DNA of 64,000 nucleotides from Corallococcus soli (GCF_014930455.1 NZ_JAAIYO010000001.1:1612001-1676000), one strand, 5' to 3'; positions 11,101 to 19,966 are shown, counted from the stretch's first letter. Notes: generated by a model from the sequence alone, not told the origin. Numbers and translations: made by a program.

Positions 11101-12332
11101 GGGGGCTGGACCCTGGCCGGGCCAACGTGCGGGAGTTCCTGGCGGACCTGCTGGCGGAGCGGGTGGCCCGCGCCGCGCTCCACCAGCAGCCCGAGGCCCG
11201 CGAGCAGTGGCTGAAGCGCCTCGCGCTGTATGACATCAGCGGGGCCCGCAGGGCGGAGCTGTCCGCGCCCGCGAGCCTCACCCTCCAGACGTCGCCCCCG
11301 GGCGCCCGCGTCCGACTGCTCGGCCCGGGACCGGAGGCCGCGGTGTCCCCGGGGCTGGACCTCGGGCCGGCCCCGGTGCGCGAAGCGGGCCTCGCGCCGG
11401 GCTCGCACGTGCTCCTGCTGGAGGCCCCGGGCCGGGCTCCCGTGCGCGCGCCCCTCCTGCTGCGCCCCGGCGAAGCGCTGACGCTGGACCTGAGGCTGCC
11501 CCCGGTGTCCGCGGTGCCCGAAGGCTTCGTCTACGTGCCGCCCGGCCGCTTCCTCCAGGGCGCGGCGGAGAGCGAATACCTGCGGCGGAACTTCTTCTAC
11601 GCCGCCCCCCTGCACGAAACGCGGACGGAGGGCTTCCTCATCGCGCGGCACGAGGTGACGTTCGGTGACTACATGGCCTTCCTCGCGTCGCTGCCCGCGA
11701 AGGAGCGCGCCCTGCGCCGGCCCGGCAACCGTCAGAGCCTCACCATGGTGGAGCTGGTGGAGGAACCCGGGGGCCGCTGGCGTCTGGAGTTGAGCCCTGC
11801 CTCGGCGCGCTACCGGGTGCGGGAAGGGGAGCCCGTGCGCTACGGCAAGCGGGACCGGCGCGCGGTGCAGGACTGGCGCCGCTTCCCGGTGTCCGCCATC
11901 TCCTTCGACGACGCGCAGGCGTACACCGCGTGGTTGGACCGCACCGGCCGGGTGCCCGGGGCGCGCCTGTGCACGGAGCGCGAGTGGGAGCGGGCGGCCC
12001 GGGGCGCGGATGGGCGCCGCTATCCCAGCGGCGACGCCCTGGAGGCGGACGGCGCCAACGTCGACCGGACCTACGGCCGGGAACCCCAGGGCTTCGGCCC
12101 GGACGAGGTGGGCAGCCACCCGCGCTCGCGCAGTCCCTTCGGCGTGGACGACCTGGCCGGCAACGTGTGGGAGTGGACGCGCTCGGACGTGGTCCCCGGC
12201 CAGCCGTCCGCGCAGGGCGGAAGCTGGTACCAGAGCGACCTGACGGCCCACTCCGCGAACCGGGACGTGGTGGAGCCCACCCAGCGCGAAGCCCTCATGG
12301 GGATGCGCGTCTGCGCCACGCCGCGCTTCTGA
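8118..12332 (+). CDS. Membrane Ser/Thr kinase - nSTAND NTPase - formylglycine-generating-enzyme-like fusion
   Basis: A 1404-residue fusion. The Hanks-type kinase has G-loop LGQGTMGQVF, Lys47, HRD at 138-140 and DFG at 158-160, but the GTPLYLAPE segment only appears at 347-355; about 165 extra low-complexity residues with tandem repeats sit in the activation loop. Then comes an nSTAND-type P-loop NTPase (NPYRGLQPFEAAHRGVFFGR; Walker A GDSGVGKSS at about 498-506), one membrane helix (about 894-914), a coiled/helical stretch, a PEGA-like beta domain (about 1055-1130) and a C-terminal FGE/sulfatase-modifying-factor fold (about 1133-1404; DLAGNVWEWTRSD). ATG 8118 overlaps the upstream regulator stop. 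Likely a signalling receptor feeding the FHA activator; the ligand and the FGE-like activity are unknown. Confidence 0.88.
8814..9020 (+). repeat. 63-bp tandem repeat inside the kinase activation loop
   Basis: The motif GCGACGCA(G/C)GAC starts at 8814, 8877, 8940 and 9003, an exact 63-bp period, giving a 21-residue repeat (ATQDSQPRSLAAADTAQAGA and variants) with three full copies and one partial. The period is a multiple of three, so copy-number change keeps the frame. It lies between DFG and APE of the kinase. Confidence 0.95.
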
Positions 12333-12353
12333 CGCAGCCGGCGCCCTCGGTGC

Positions 12354-12388
12354 GGCAAGGCCTGCCGGCCACCGGCAAGACTTGCCGG
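12354..12388. terminator. Nested GC hairpins after the kinase gene
   Basis: Two overlapping palindromes lie 20 bases after the kinase stop: one pairs CGGCA with TGCCG around 12354-12366, the other pairs 12372-12379 with 12381-12388 (8 bp, 1-base centre). The first arm repeats the GGCAAGGCCTGC arm of the hairpin at 5369-5380. Likely a terminator of the regulator-kinase operon. The remaining bases to 12505 hold no gene. Confidence 0.45.
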
Positions 12389-12505
12389 CCGGTCCTGCCA
12401 GAGAGCCCCGCCCTGGGGCCCCAACGCGGGCGTCTCCCCTGCGCGCGGGCCCTGGCACGCCGGCTGCTCTGTGTCCCGACAGCTCCCTTTCACGAGGTCT
12501 CCGTC

Positions 12506-13954
12506 ATGAAGTCCGCCTCCCGCCTGCTCCCAGCGTGTCTGTCCGTCTGGTTCCTCGTCGCCTGCGACATGTCCTCGCCGGAGGGTTCCCTGGAGGCTCC
12601 CGTCCTGGTCACCCAGGACTTCGCGGACGGCAATGACGGCTCCCATTCGCAGGGCAAGCAACTGCATGGGACGTCGCTCGGGAGCGTGGCCTTCGCGAAC
12701 GCCACCCTCCTGCGCAACGGGGAGCGGCGGGGGGTGACGCTGAGGCTGGAGAGGGGGGAGCTCGTCGCGAACCTGGCGCTGAGCGTGCAGGGCACCACCG
12801 CCAGCCTCCAGGACTGCGCGTCCCCGGACCAGACCGGACCGGAGCGCTCCTGTGGCCTGACGGTGCTGGGGCAGGGGACCTGCACGCCGGGCGCGCGGTT
12901 CACGCTGAGCAGCGGCGCCCTCTGTCAGGGCCGGCAGCCCGGAGCCTGCCAGGGTGCGCCCGTGATGCGGGTCTGCTCGGGGGAGCGGCCCTGTGAGCCC
13001 CACGACAACAACTTCCTCGTCACCGGGACCCCGTCCTGTACGTCGGCGCTGTGCCCCACCGCCAACGTCCAGTGTCCCGCGAGCGGCGTCTACACGGTGC
13101 TCGCCGGCGCCTACACGCCAGGGACGCCCTGGAGCCTGACGCTGGAGGCCAGCCGGGGCGAATTCCCCACGACGCACCAGGAGCTGCGGGGTGACGGGCT
13201 GGTGGGGCTCAAGATGCGCTCCCACGACGGCGCGCACATGCTGGAGGTGACGTCCGCCGTCAACGCCGAGGACGTCCTCATCCAGGAGTCTCCCGGGACG
13301 TGGGACCCCAGTGGCTACACCGCGCTGTACCGCGTGAAGTCCGTGGGCGCGCAGCCCCTGCCCAACATCTGCAACGCCAACCCGAACCCGGGCGGGGCGG
13401 AGGCCCTGGTCGTGCCGGTGCGGGGGCTCTACGACGACTTCGGCAACCGCACGGAGAGCACCACCGCCTTCACGCTGGCGTGTGACCATGCCGTCATCGC
13501 CAAGTGCTACCGCTGGGGCTACAAGCCGTGGCTGGACGGCGCCCAGGCGGGCCCGACGACCGAAGCGCATTGGTCCTGCACCCGCATGGCCCGCGCGGAC
13601 TACTGCGGCGCCGGCATGTCCTACACGAAGGACGGCACCCCCATCCGCCTGTGGGATGGCATGACGCCGCCCATCAACCCGCCTCCCGCCAACCCCATCC
13701 CGCAGATGAGCATGTGGTTCGAGGCCGGGTGGAAGACGGACGGCGCCGCGTGCCTGAGCCACTGGCGCTGGAGGACCCTGGAGGCCTCCACCTGCATCAA
13801 CCTGAGCTGGCCCAAGTACGACGCGAACGGCAACGTCATCAATGACTGCAAGGTCGTCGGCAACATCGAGGGCTGCGCGGCCATCTGCGACACCGCCGAG
13901 GAGGCGCGGCACCTGTACGGCGCGAAGGTCTTCAACGAATCCGAAGCCAATTGA
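12506..13954 (+). CDS. ADYC-domain lipoprotein
   Basis: A 482-residue secreted lipoprotein of the family called ADYC-domain proteins in Myxococcota, named for a motif present here as RADYCG within MARADYCGAGMSYTKDG. The N-terminus is a signal peptide with lipobox (LSVWFLVACD). The mature protein is Cys-rich (about 25 Cys), consistent with disulfide bonding outside the cytoplasm. The middle (residues about 170-290) looks like a beta-rich region, and the C-terminal third carries the ADYC signature together with HWSCTRMAR and WRWRTLEASTCINLSW. Family function is unknown. The gene is monocistronic-looking and converges on the SRPBCC gene. ATG 12506 is set by the signal peptide. Confidence 0.75.
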   Translation: MKSASRLLPACLSVWFLVACDMSSPEGSLEAPVLVTQDFADGNDGSHSQGKQLHGTSLGSVAFANATLLRNGERRGVTLRLERGELVANLALSVQGTTASLQDCASPDQTGPERSCGLTVLGQGTCTPGARFTLSSGALCQGRQPGACQGAPVMRVCSGERPCEPHDNNFLVTGTPSCTSALCPTANVQCPASGVYTVLAGAYTPGTPWSLTLEASRGEFPTTHQELRGDGLVGLKMRSHDGAHMLEVTSAVNAEDVLIQESPGTWDPSGYTALYRVKSVGAQPLPNICNANPNPGGAEALVVPVRGLYDDFGNRTESTTAFTLACDHAVIAKCYRWGYKPWLDGAQAGPTTEAHWSCTRMARADYCGAGMSYTKDGTPIRLWDGMTPPINPPPANPIPQMSMWFEAGWKTDGAACLSHWRWRTLEASTCINLSWPKYDANGNVINDCKVVGNIEGCAAICDTAEEARHLYGAKVFNESEAN

Positions 13955-13970
13955 CGCGCCGTCGCCGCTC

Positions 13971-14945
13971 TCAGCCGAGGAGCGCGCGGCTCAGCTCCGT
14001 GCGCCACGTCTTCGGGTCCGGATTCGACTCCGGGCCCGCGACGTAGACCTCCCAGAGGTCCTGGGCCGGCTGGAGCCCCTGCTGCTGGATCCACGCATCG
14101 AACTCGGCCCAGGCCGGGCCCATGCCCTCGTAGGGGCCCTGGTAGACGGTGCGCACGAGCTTCATCGCGGGCCACTCACCGGGCCTGACGCGGCCCGCGG
14201 CCTTGACCGGGGTGGTGACGGGGATGCAGATCTCGAAGTCGAAGACGTCGGGGGTGATGCGCAGGTGGTGCGTGAACCACGGCCCCGCGGGCTTGATGCC
14301 CTGGCCGGCCACCGTGGCCATCAGCTCGGAGATGCCCGGCCCCATGACCTGCTGGATCTCCGCGCGGGGAACGGTCACGGGGATGACCGCGGTGAGCTGC
14401 GCTTGCGTCTGGAGGATTCGCGGTGTGTCAATCATTGCCACTTCCTTGCCGTAGGGGGAGTCCAGTTGGGCTGACATCAGTTGTTCGAGCATGTCGTAGC
14501 CGGAGGCCACGCCGCCCTCCATCGGCGAGCGCAGCACCTCGTCGCGGGCCGCCTTCGACTCGAACCGCATCGTGCTCGTGAGCGTCGTCTTCCCGCCCTC
14601 CTCGGTGAGCAGCAGCGTGTTCAGTGCTTCGCCCGTGTACCAGGCGTCGTCGAACCGCTCGGTGTTCACCAGCCGCTCGGGCGACGTGATTTCGCGGAAG
14701 ATCCCGCTCACGCCCATGTCCTTGCGGTCGGGGCCCCGCCACACGTAGCGATAGGCGCCGCCCACGCGCAGGTCTATCTCGCAGACCGCCATCGACCAGC
14801 CGCGGTGCACCCCGAGCCAGCGCTTGAGCAACTCCGGCTTCGTGTGCGCGTCGAAGACCAGGCGGCGGGGCGCGTTGAAGATCCGGGTCATCGTGAGCTC
14901 AAGGTCACTCGGCGTGGAGACCTTCAGGTTTCCAGTGCTCTTCAT
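13971..14945 (-). CDS. SRPBCC (AHSA1-type) domain fused to a GyrI-like ligand-binding domain
   Basis: A 324-residue protein with two domains that are normally separate genes. Residues 1-150 are an AHSA1-type SRPBCC lipid/aromatic-binding fold (ELTMTRIFNAPRRLVFDAHT, then GGAYRYVWRGPDG-like and NTERFDD). Residues about 165-324 are a GyrI/AraC-effector-binding fold (VPVTVPRAEIQQVM, MKLVRTVYQGPYEGMGPAW, then EVYVAGPES). It starts with an ATGA overlap with the ArsR gene, the usual ArsR-SRPBCC pairing, so it is probably autoregulated by that repressor. A ligand-binding or detoxification role is inferred from the folds. Nothing indicates an enzyme active site. Confidence 0.82.
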   Translation of the reverse strand: MKSTGNLKVSTPSDLELTMTRIFNAPRRLVFDAHTKPELLKRWLGVHRGWSMAVCEIDLRVGGAYRYVWRGPDRKDMGVSGIFREITSPERLVNTERFDDAWYTGEALNTLLLTEEGGKTTLTSTMRFESKAARDEVLRSPMEGGVASGYDMLEQLMSAQLDSPYGKEVAMIDTPRILQTQAQLTAVIPVTVPRAEIQQVMGPGISELMATVAGQGIKPAGPWFTHHLRITPDVFDFEICIPVTTPVKAAGRVRPGEWPAMKLVRTVYQGPYEGMGPAWAEFDAWIQQQGLQPAQDLWEVYVAGPESNPDPKTWRTELSRALLG

Positions 14946-15334
14946 GGCTGCTTCCTCCTCTTGCGCGGAGTGGGGGACCGCGACGCTTGCGCCTTCAAGT
15001 CCTCGAGCACGGCGTCCAGCGCCTGGAAGTTCTCCTCCCAGAACTGGCGGTAGTTCTCCAGCCACCCGGTGGCCTCCGCGAGCGGCGCTGCTTCGAGTCG
15101 GCGAGGCCGTCGCTGCGCATCCCGGCCGCGTGAAATCAGCCCGGCGCGCTCCAGCACCTTGAGGTGCTTCGAGATGGCGGGCTGGCTCATGGCGAACGGC
15201 TCGGCGAGCTCGCTCACCGAGGCCTCACCCGACGCGAGCCGGGCCAGGATGGCCCTGCGCGTTGGGTCCGCGAGCGCGGCGAAGGTGGCGTCGAGGCGCC
15301 CGGCGGAGGGCGTTCCATAACCAATAGGTTCCAT
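14942..15334 (-). CDS. ArsR-family transcriptional repressor
   Basis: A 130-residue winged-helix regulator. The opening LDATFAALADPTRRAIL and the recognition helix region MSQPAISKHLKVLERAGLI are the classical ArsR signatures. No metal-binding CxC or His cluster is present, so it belongs to the non-metal subgroup that accompanies SRPBCC genes. It overlaps its SRPBCC partner by 4 bp. A clear inverted repeat (15317-15324 with 15341-15348) spans its own start codon and is the probable operator. The C-terminal tail is very basic (RSPTPRKRRKQP). Confidence 0.9.
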   Translation of the reverse strand: MEPIGYGTPSAGRLDATFAALADPTRRAILARLASGEASVSELAEPFAMSQPAISKHLKVLERAGLISRGRDAQRRPRRLEAAPLAEATGWLENYRQFWEENFQALDAVLEDLKAQASRSPTPRKRRKQP

Positions 15335-15348
15335 GACTTGTTGGTTAT
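15317..15348. promoter_or_regulatory. Inverted-repeat operator at the ArsR start codon
   Basis: ATAACCAA (15317-15324) and TTGGTTAT (15341-15348) form a perfect 8-bp inverted repeat with 16 bases between, centred on the ArsR ATG. The arm spacing gives about two helical turns between centres, as expected for a dimeric winged-helix repressor. Binding here would block initiation, so autorepression is the simple reading. Confidence 0.65.
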
Positions 15349-15439
15349 GTACGGCCTCTCCGTGACTGCGTCAAGACCCAGGCATCCTCACGCAGCCGGA
15401 ACCGGCCCTCCGTGTGGCCGGCTCCCTATACTCCCCACG

Positions 15440-15907
15440 ATGAACCGACCGCGCACCGCGAGCCTGAAACTCGATGCGTTCCTCCCATACCGCCTGTCGG
15501 TCGCCGCGAACGTCGTCAGCCAGCGGGTCGCGCGCGTCTACGTGGAGCAGCACGGCCTGAGCACGCAGGAGTGGCGCCTCATCGCCGTGCTGGGGGAGGA
15601 CGGCGACCGCACGCAGCAGGACCTGGTCAAGCGCACGCGGATGGACAAGGTGCCGGTGAGCCGCGCCGCGCGAGCGCTCGAAGCGCGGGGGCTGGTCCGG
15701 CGCGCCACCAGTGAGCGCGATGCCCGGTCGCGGAGGCTGTCGCTGACCGCCGCCGGCCGGCGCATCTACGAACGGGTGGCCCCCGCCGCGCTGGCGGCCG
15801 AGGCGGAGGTGCTCGCGGGGCTGGATGCCCATGAGCGCACGCTCCTTCGCTCGCTGCTCGAACGCGTCGAGCACGCCGCGAGCGCGGCCCTGGCCCGCGA
15901 CCCCTGA
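15440..15907 (+). CDS. MarR-family transcriptional regulator
   Basis: A 155-residue winged-helix regulator. The DNA-binding part runs [40 protein letters not shown] and the wing [20 protein letters not shown], all standard MarR features. It lies 38 bp upstream of the homogentisate dioxygenase gene on the same strand and divergent from the ArsR operon. The spacing suggests that it controls hmgA and therefore tyrosine catabolism, as MarR-type regulators do for aromatic-acid pathways elsewhere; this is inferred from position. A short near-palindrome (AAACTGGTTT at 15916-15925) in the gap is a possible site. Confidence 0.88.
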   Translation: MNRPRTASLKLDAFLPYRLSVAANVVSQRVARVYVEQHGLSTQEWRLIAVLGEDGDRTQQDLVKRTRMDKVPVSRAARALEARGLVRRATSERDARSRRLSLTAAGRRIYERVAPAALAAEAEVLAGLDAHERTLLRSLLERVEHAASAALARDP

Positions 15908-15945
15908 AGGTTGTCAAACTGGTTTCATTTGTTACCATCCCGGGC

Positions 15946-17241
15946 ATGGAACCGCTCCAATACCTCACGGGCTTTGGGAACGAGCACGCTACGGAGGCCG
16001 TCTCCGGAGTGTTGCCGGTTGGCCAGAACACGCCGCAGCAGGTCGCGTTCGGCCTCTATGCTGAACAGATTTCGGGCACGGCGTTCACCGCGCCGCGTTC
16101 GGAGAACCGGCGGACGTGGATGTACCGCCTGCGCCCCAGCGCGGCCCATCCGCCCTACCGGAAGACCGAAGCGCGCCGCCTGCGCAGCGGCCCCTTCGAC
16201 GAGGTTCCGCCTCCGCCCAACCGGCTGCGCTGGGATCCGCTCCCGCTGCCCACGGACCCGACGACGTTCCTGGAGGGGCTGTTCACGCTGGGGGGCAACG
16301 GCTCCGCGGCGGTGGGCGACGGCGCGGCGGTGCACCTGTACGTCGCCAACACGTCCATGGTGGACACCGCGTTCTTCAACGCCGACGGCGAGCTGCTCAT
16401 CGTCCCGCAGCAGGGCGCGCTCCGCATCGTGACGGAGCTGGGCGTGCTCGCCGTCCCGCCGGGCCACGTCGCACTCATCCCTCGCGGCGTGCGCATGCGC
16501 GTGGAGCTGCCTGAAGGGCCCGTGCGCGGCTACGTCTGTGAGAACCACGGCGCGCCGTTCCGGCTCCCGGAGCTGGGGCCCATCGGCTCCAACGGCCTGG
16601 CGAACCCGCGGGACTTCCGCGCGCCGGTGGCGGCCTTCGAGGACGTGGAGCGGCCCACGCGCGTGGTGCAGAAGTTCCAGGGGCACCTGTGGGAGACGAC
16701 GCTGGACCACTCACCGTTCGACGTCGTCGCGTGGCACGGCTCCCACACGCCGTACGTCTATGACCTGGCGCGGTTCAACACCCTCAACACGGTCAGCTTC
16801 GACCATCCGGATCCCTCCATCTTCACGGTGCTGACCTCGCCCAGCGAGACGCCGGGGACCGCGAACTGCGACTTCGTCATCTTCCCGCCCCGGTGGATGG
16901 TGGCGGAGCACACGTTCCGGCCGCCGTGGTTCCACCGCAACGTGATGAGCGAGATGATGGGCCTCATCCACGGCGTCTATGACGCGAAGGCGGACCAGTT
17001 CGTGCCCGGCGGCGCGTCGCTCCACAACTGCATGAGCGCGCACGGGCCGGACCGGAAGACCTACGAGGCCGCGGTCGCCGCGTCGCTGGGTCCCAAGAAG
17101 ATCGACAACACGCTCGCCTTCATGTTCGAGACGCGCCACGTGATCGCGCCCACGCGCGCCGCGCTCGAAAGCCCGACGTTGCAGTCGGACTACGACGCCT
17201 GCTGGGGCGACCTGCGCAAGGCCCAGCTTCCTCCTCGCTGA
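15946..17241 (+). CDS. hmgA: Homogentisate 1,2-dioxygenase
   Basis: A 431-residue non-haem iron dioxygenase that opens the homogentisate ring to maleylacetoacetate in phenylalanine/tyrosine breakdown. It starts with the family block [14 protein letters not shown] and keeps GQNTPQ, the iron-ligand region [18 protein letters not shown] (His and Glu ligands) and the second His in [12 protein letters not shown]. Length matches the family. It follows a MarR regulator with a 38-bp gap. Fumarylacetoacetate hydrolase and maleylacetoacetate isomerase are not in the window; the GST at 5.4-6.1 kb is too far and not zeta-like to be claimed. A perfect hairpin follows the stop. Confidence 0.96.
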   Translation: MEPLQYLTGFGNEHATEAVSGVLPVGQNTPQQVAFGLYAEQISGTAFTAPRSENRRTWMYRLRPSAAHPPYRKTEARRLRSGPFDEVPPPPNRLRWDPLPLPTDPTTFLEGLFTLGGNGSAAVGDGAAVHLYVANTSMVDTAFFNADGELLIVPQQGALRIVTELGVLAVPPGHVALIPRGVRMRVELPEGPVRGYVCENHGAPFRLPELGPIGSNGLANPRDFRAPVAAFEDVERPTRVVQKFQGHLWETTLDHSPFDVVAWHGSHTPYVYDLARFNTLNTVSFDHPDPSIFTVLTSPSETPGTANCDFVIFPPRWMVAEHTFRPPWFHRNVMSEMMGLIHGVYDAKADQFVPGGASLHNCMSAHGPDRKTYEAAVAASLGPKKIDNTLAFMFETRHVIAPTRAALESPTLQSDYDACWGDLRKAQLPPR

Positions 17242-17252
17242 GCGGAGCGCCC

Positions 17253-17284
17253 CTCCGCCACGGTGGCGTCAATCCGTGGCGGAG
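17253..17284. terminator. 11-bp perfect hairpin after hmgA
   Basis: Bases 17253-17263 pair perfectly with 17274-17284 (10-base loop) between convergent genes. It is a GC-rich bidirectional terminator candidate without a T run. Confidence 0.65.
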
Positions 17285-17306
17285 CGCGGAAGGGCACCCG
17301 GGGGCC

Positions 17307-18302
17307 TCAGAAGTCGCCGCGCTCGTTCAGCGCGGTCTCCTTCGCCACGACCGCCTGGACCTGCTTCGCCAGCAGCTTCGCGTCCGCCTTGGTGTCGCAG
17401 ATCTGCGTGCAGCTGACGATCCCGTGGTAGCTCAACCACTGGCCGCCCTTCCTGGGATAGACCTGCTTGTAGTTGTCGATGACCGCCTTCGCCTCGTCGA
17501 ACAGCTCGTGCTGCTTGTTGCCGCGCACCATCTTCCCGACCTCGAAGCGGATACCCGCCTTCTGCCGGTGATCCTCCCCGACCTTCTTCCCGTTGACCTT
17601 ACTGAGTCCCACCAGGAGCGAACGTGAGGCCTCCCAGCAGCCCACGATTTCGGCCGGTTTCACTTCCAGGGTGGCGTGCTCGTTGAATTGCCAGACGCAG
17701 CAGGCATTGTCGCTGTCCTCCTCTGCGGGGTCGTAATCCCAGCGCGACTTGTCCGCCCAGAAGTCCTTCTTCTTGGGGAGGAAGGACCCCTCCATCCTGT
17801 TGGTTTCGACGGCTTCGGCGACCTTCTGTGCCTGATAGGTGTTGGTCGTCCACCGGGGCGCCACCGCATAGATGTAATACGCGTCCGAAAGCTCCAGGCT
17901 GTTGGAGTCCGTCAACGGAAAGAAGGCCGCGCCGCGGATGTCGCGTGCCAGGCAGACGCCCGACTCCAGCTCGATGTCGTCATCGGAGGAGCGCCAGACG
18001 ATCTTCTTCGCGTTGGGGTTGGCGGGGCTTTCTCGTGACCAGGCGGTATTGAATCCCTGCAAGAAGACCTGGCTGACGGTGCGGTTGGAGCCCGTCCCAT
18101 GCCAGAACAGCTCGCTCCCGTCGTGGACCTCGTCGAAGGGGTAGCGACCGTTGCCAATGGACAGGACGAGCTCCCCATCGTCGTTGGCGAGAGGGGACAA
18201 CCGCAACGCCTCGCGCTTCCTCGTTTCCAGTGACACGGTGAAACAGCCTGTCTCCGGGCAATGCGCTGGCCCGGCTGCGTACGTCAGGGAGTTCGCGAAC
18301 AA
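17307..18302 (-). CDS. ADP-ribosyltransferase-like protein (enterotoxin A/pertussis S1 fold), possibly degenerate
   Basis: A 331-residue protein with no firm family match by eye, but with a run of features like cholera/pertussis-type ADP-ribosyltransferases: ELFWHGTGSNRTVSQVFLQGF in the position of the NAD-binding VYRxDSRPPEDVFxxGF block, a central strand YYIYAVAP, and a late segment EHATLEVKPAEIVGCW resembling the catalytic-Glu turn followed by IPxSQIxGW. The first Arg of the family motif is not evident and the second catalytic acid is uncertain. The frame begins at TTG 18302 with a stop four codons upstream (18312-18314) and no signal peptide, so the N-terminus may be lost. Function therefore remains a hypothesis. 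Confidence 0.5.
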   Translation of the reverse strand: MFANSLTYAAGPAHCPETGCFTVSLETRKREALRLSPLANDDGELVLSIGNGRYPFDEVHDGSELFWHGTGSNRTVSQVFLQGFNTAWSRESPANPNAKKIVWRSSDDDIELESGVCLARDIRGAAFFPLTDSNSLELSDAYYIYAVAPRWTTNTYQAQKVAEAVETNRMEGSFLPKKKDFWADKSRWDYDPAEEDSDNACCVWQFNEHATLEVKPAEIVGCWEASRSLLVGLSKVNGKKVGEDHRQKAGIRFEVGKMVRGNKQHELFDEAKAVIDNYKQVYPRKGGQWLSYHGIVSCTQICDTKADAKLLAKQVQAVVAKETALNERGDF

Positions 18303-18432
18303 CTCCGAATCCTAACCCTGTCGTCACGCAGCCGTGAAGGCTCCGGGCCCCATCCCATGTCCCGGTCCTACCTGTCACATCGCTCGAATCCCCGTTCCAG
18401 GGCAGCTCCGCGAGTGACGCCTCCCCAAGCCG

Positions 18433-18765
18433 TCAGGGGGCTCCCGCCGGAGGGCGTGCCGCCGTCCGCTCTACCTGCTTGAGCAGATCCAGGAGCGCCC
18501 GCAGGTTGGGCTCCTGGACGGGCTCCACCAATTGGACGGAGTGACGGCGTCCTCCGTCCTCGATGGTGACGGTGTAGCGGGTCTGATCCGCTCCCTTGGT
18601 GAGGGTGCCCACGCGGCCGGGCTGTTCGAAGAAGGAGGCCGCGTGCACGCTCCGTGCGATGGCGTCTGCTTGCGCGGGAGGCAGCGCCGCGAGGTCCAGC
18701 AGCCTTGGCTTGTTGAGGCCGGGAATGAAGGCCAGCCCACCCTCCCGCTTGATTTCAATGCGCAT
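18433..18765 (-). CDS. Emfourin-like inhibitor of the adjacent M4 protease
   Basis: A 110-residue soluble protein starting MRIEIKREGGLAFIPGL, with the conserved later strand QTRYTVTIEDGGRRHSVQL. This is the pattern of emfourins, proteinaceous inhibitors of protealysin-like M4 metallopeptidases that are encoded next to the enzyme. It lies 40 bp downstream of the M4 gene on the same strand, exactly the known arrangement. ATG 18765 is used instead of a GTG one codon upstream. The inhibitor presumably restrains the protease inside the producing cell; inhibition constants or specificity cannot be seen. Confidence 0.82.
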   Translation of the reverse strand: MRIEIKREGGLAFIPGLNKPRLLDLAALPPAQADAIARSVHAASFFEQPGRVGTLTKGADQTRYTVTIEDGGRRHSVQLVEPVQEPNLRALLDLLKQVERTAARPPAGAP

Positions 18766-18805
18766 CACACGCTCCCCGGGGGCCCGTCACGGCCCCCCTC
18801 TGGTT

Positions 18806-19966
18806 TCAGGCCTGGGGCGTACGCGAGGGCTTTCCCGTCTGGACGCCCTGTGGCGGGACCCAGGCGACGGAGACCTTCTCGCGGGAGACCGGGATGCCCA
18901 CCTGGCTCCAGGCGTCGCGGACCGCGGCGTCCTCGGCCCCGCCCTCGCCGTAGAGCCGGGAGGCGGCCATCAGCGTGATGCGGGCGAACCGGGCGAAGCC
19001 GCAGTCGGGACGCAGCTTCGTGTCGCGCAGCGCCTCGTACCAGATGTGGCCTGCCTTCTCCCAGGCGTAGCCTCCGAGCTGGGTGGCCACCAGGTAGAAC
19101 GCCCGGTTGGGAATGCCGGAGTTGATGTGTACGCCGCCGTTGTCCTCCCACGTCCTGATGAAGTCGCGCATGTGGCCGGGCTGCGGGTCCTTGCCCAGCA
19201 CCGGGTCGTCGAAGGCGGTCCCCGGGGCCTTCATGGAGCGCAGCGCCTGGCCCTGGACCGCGGAGGTGAGGAGCCCTTCGCCAATGAGCCAGTCCGCCTT
19301 GTCCGCCGTCTGGTTGAGAACTCGCTGCTTCACGAGCGAGCCGAAGACGTCGGACATCGACTCGTTGAGGGCTCCCGCCTGGCGGAAGTAGACCAGCGGG
19401 CCCTCGTCCTCCGTCATGCCGTGTGCCAGCTCGTGGCCAATGACATCAATGGCGATGGTGAAGCGGTTGAAGAGTTCTCCGTCGCCGTCCCCGAACACCA
19501 TGCGCTGGCCGTCCCAGAAGGCGTTGTCGTAGTTCGTGCCGTAGTGGACGTGGGCATCCAGGCGCATGCCGCTGTCGTCGATGGAGTTGCGTCCGAAGAC
19601 CTCCCAGAGCAGGTCGTACGTGGCGCCCAGCCCGTCGTAGGCCTCGTCGACCGCGGCGTCGCCGCAGGCCTCCTGTCCTTCGCTGCGGACCAACCTGCCA
19701 GGAAAGGTCTCCTGTCCGTCCAGGTGGTAGATGGAGCGGTAGCGCTGCGACTCGGCCATCATTCCCGAAGTGCCCCGGATGATTGGCCGCTGGGTCGGGA
19801 GCGTCGTGGCGAGTCGCAGGTTCCGGAACGTGTTGTCCACGGAGGCGGTTTGCAACGCCGCGGCGCGCTGGGTGCTGGTGCCGTTCTGCGCGATGGACCG
19901 GAGCAGGTACGGCGGAAGGATGCAGTGGATGGAATGCCGATGCCATCTTGGATGAAACGTCCTCAT
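18806..19966 (-). CDS. M4 (thermolysin/protealysin-type) metallopeptidase
   Basis: A 386-residue zinc peptidase. The zinc site is DVIGHELAHGMTED (HExxH) with the third ligand Glu in GALNESMSD; the transition-state His is in NGGVHINSGIPNRAF. The short N-terminal region has the PPYLL motif of the small protealysin propeptide in place of the long FTP/PepSY propeptide, and there is no signal peptide, as in protealysins. ATG 19966 has GGGGGA five bases upstream. Emfourin follows in the same operon. Such proteases act on host or prey proteins in other bacteria; here that is inference. The stretch 19967-20249 upstream shows no gene. Confidence 0.93.
   Translation of the reverse strand: MRTFHPRWHRHSIHCILPPYLLRSIAQNGTSTQRAAALQTASVDNTFRNLRLATTLPTQRPIIRGTSGMMAESQRYRSIYHLDGQETFPGRLVRSEGQEACGDAAVDEAYDGLGATYDLLWEVFGRNSIDDSGMRLDAHVHYGTNYDNAFWDGQRMVFGDGDGELFNRFTIAIDVIGHELAHGMTEDEGPLVYFRQAGALNESMSDVFGSLVKQRVLNQTADKADWLIGEGLLTSAVQGQALRSMKAPGTAFDDPVLGKDPQPGHMRDFIRTWEDNGGVHINSGIPNRAFYLVATQLGGYAWEKAGHIWYEALRDTKLRPDCGFARFARITLMAASRLYGEGGAEDAAVRDAWSQVGIPVSREKVSVAWVPPQGVQTGKPSRTPQA

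Noticed and set aside
10146..12458. 770-codon minus-strand frame opposite the kinase fusion
   Set aside because: Antisense shadow, without domain features.
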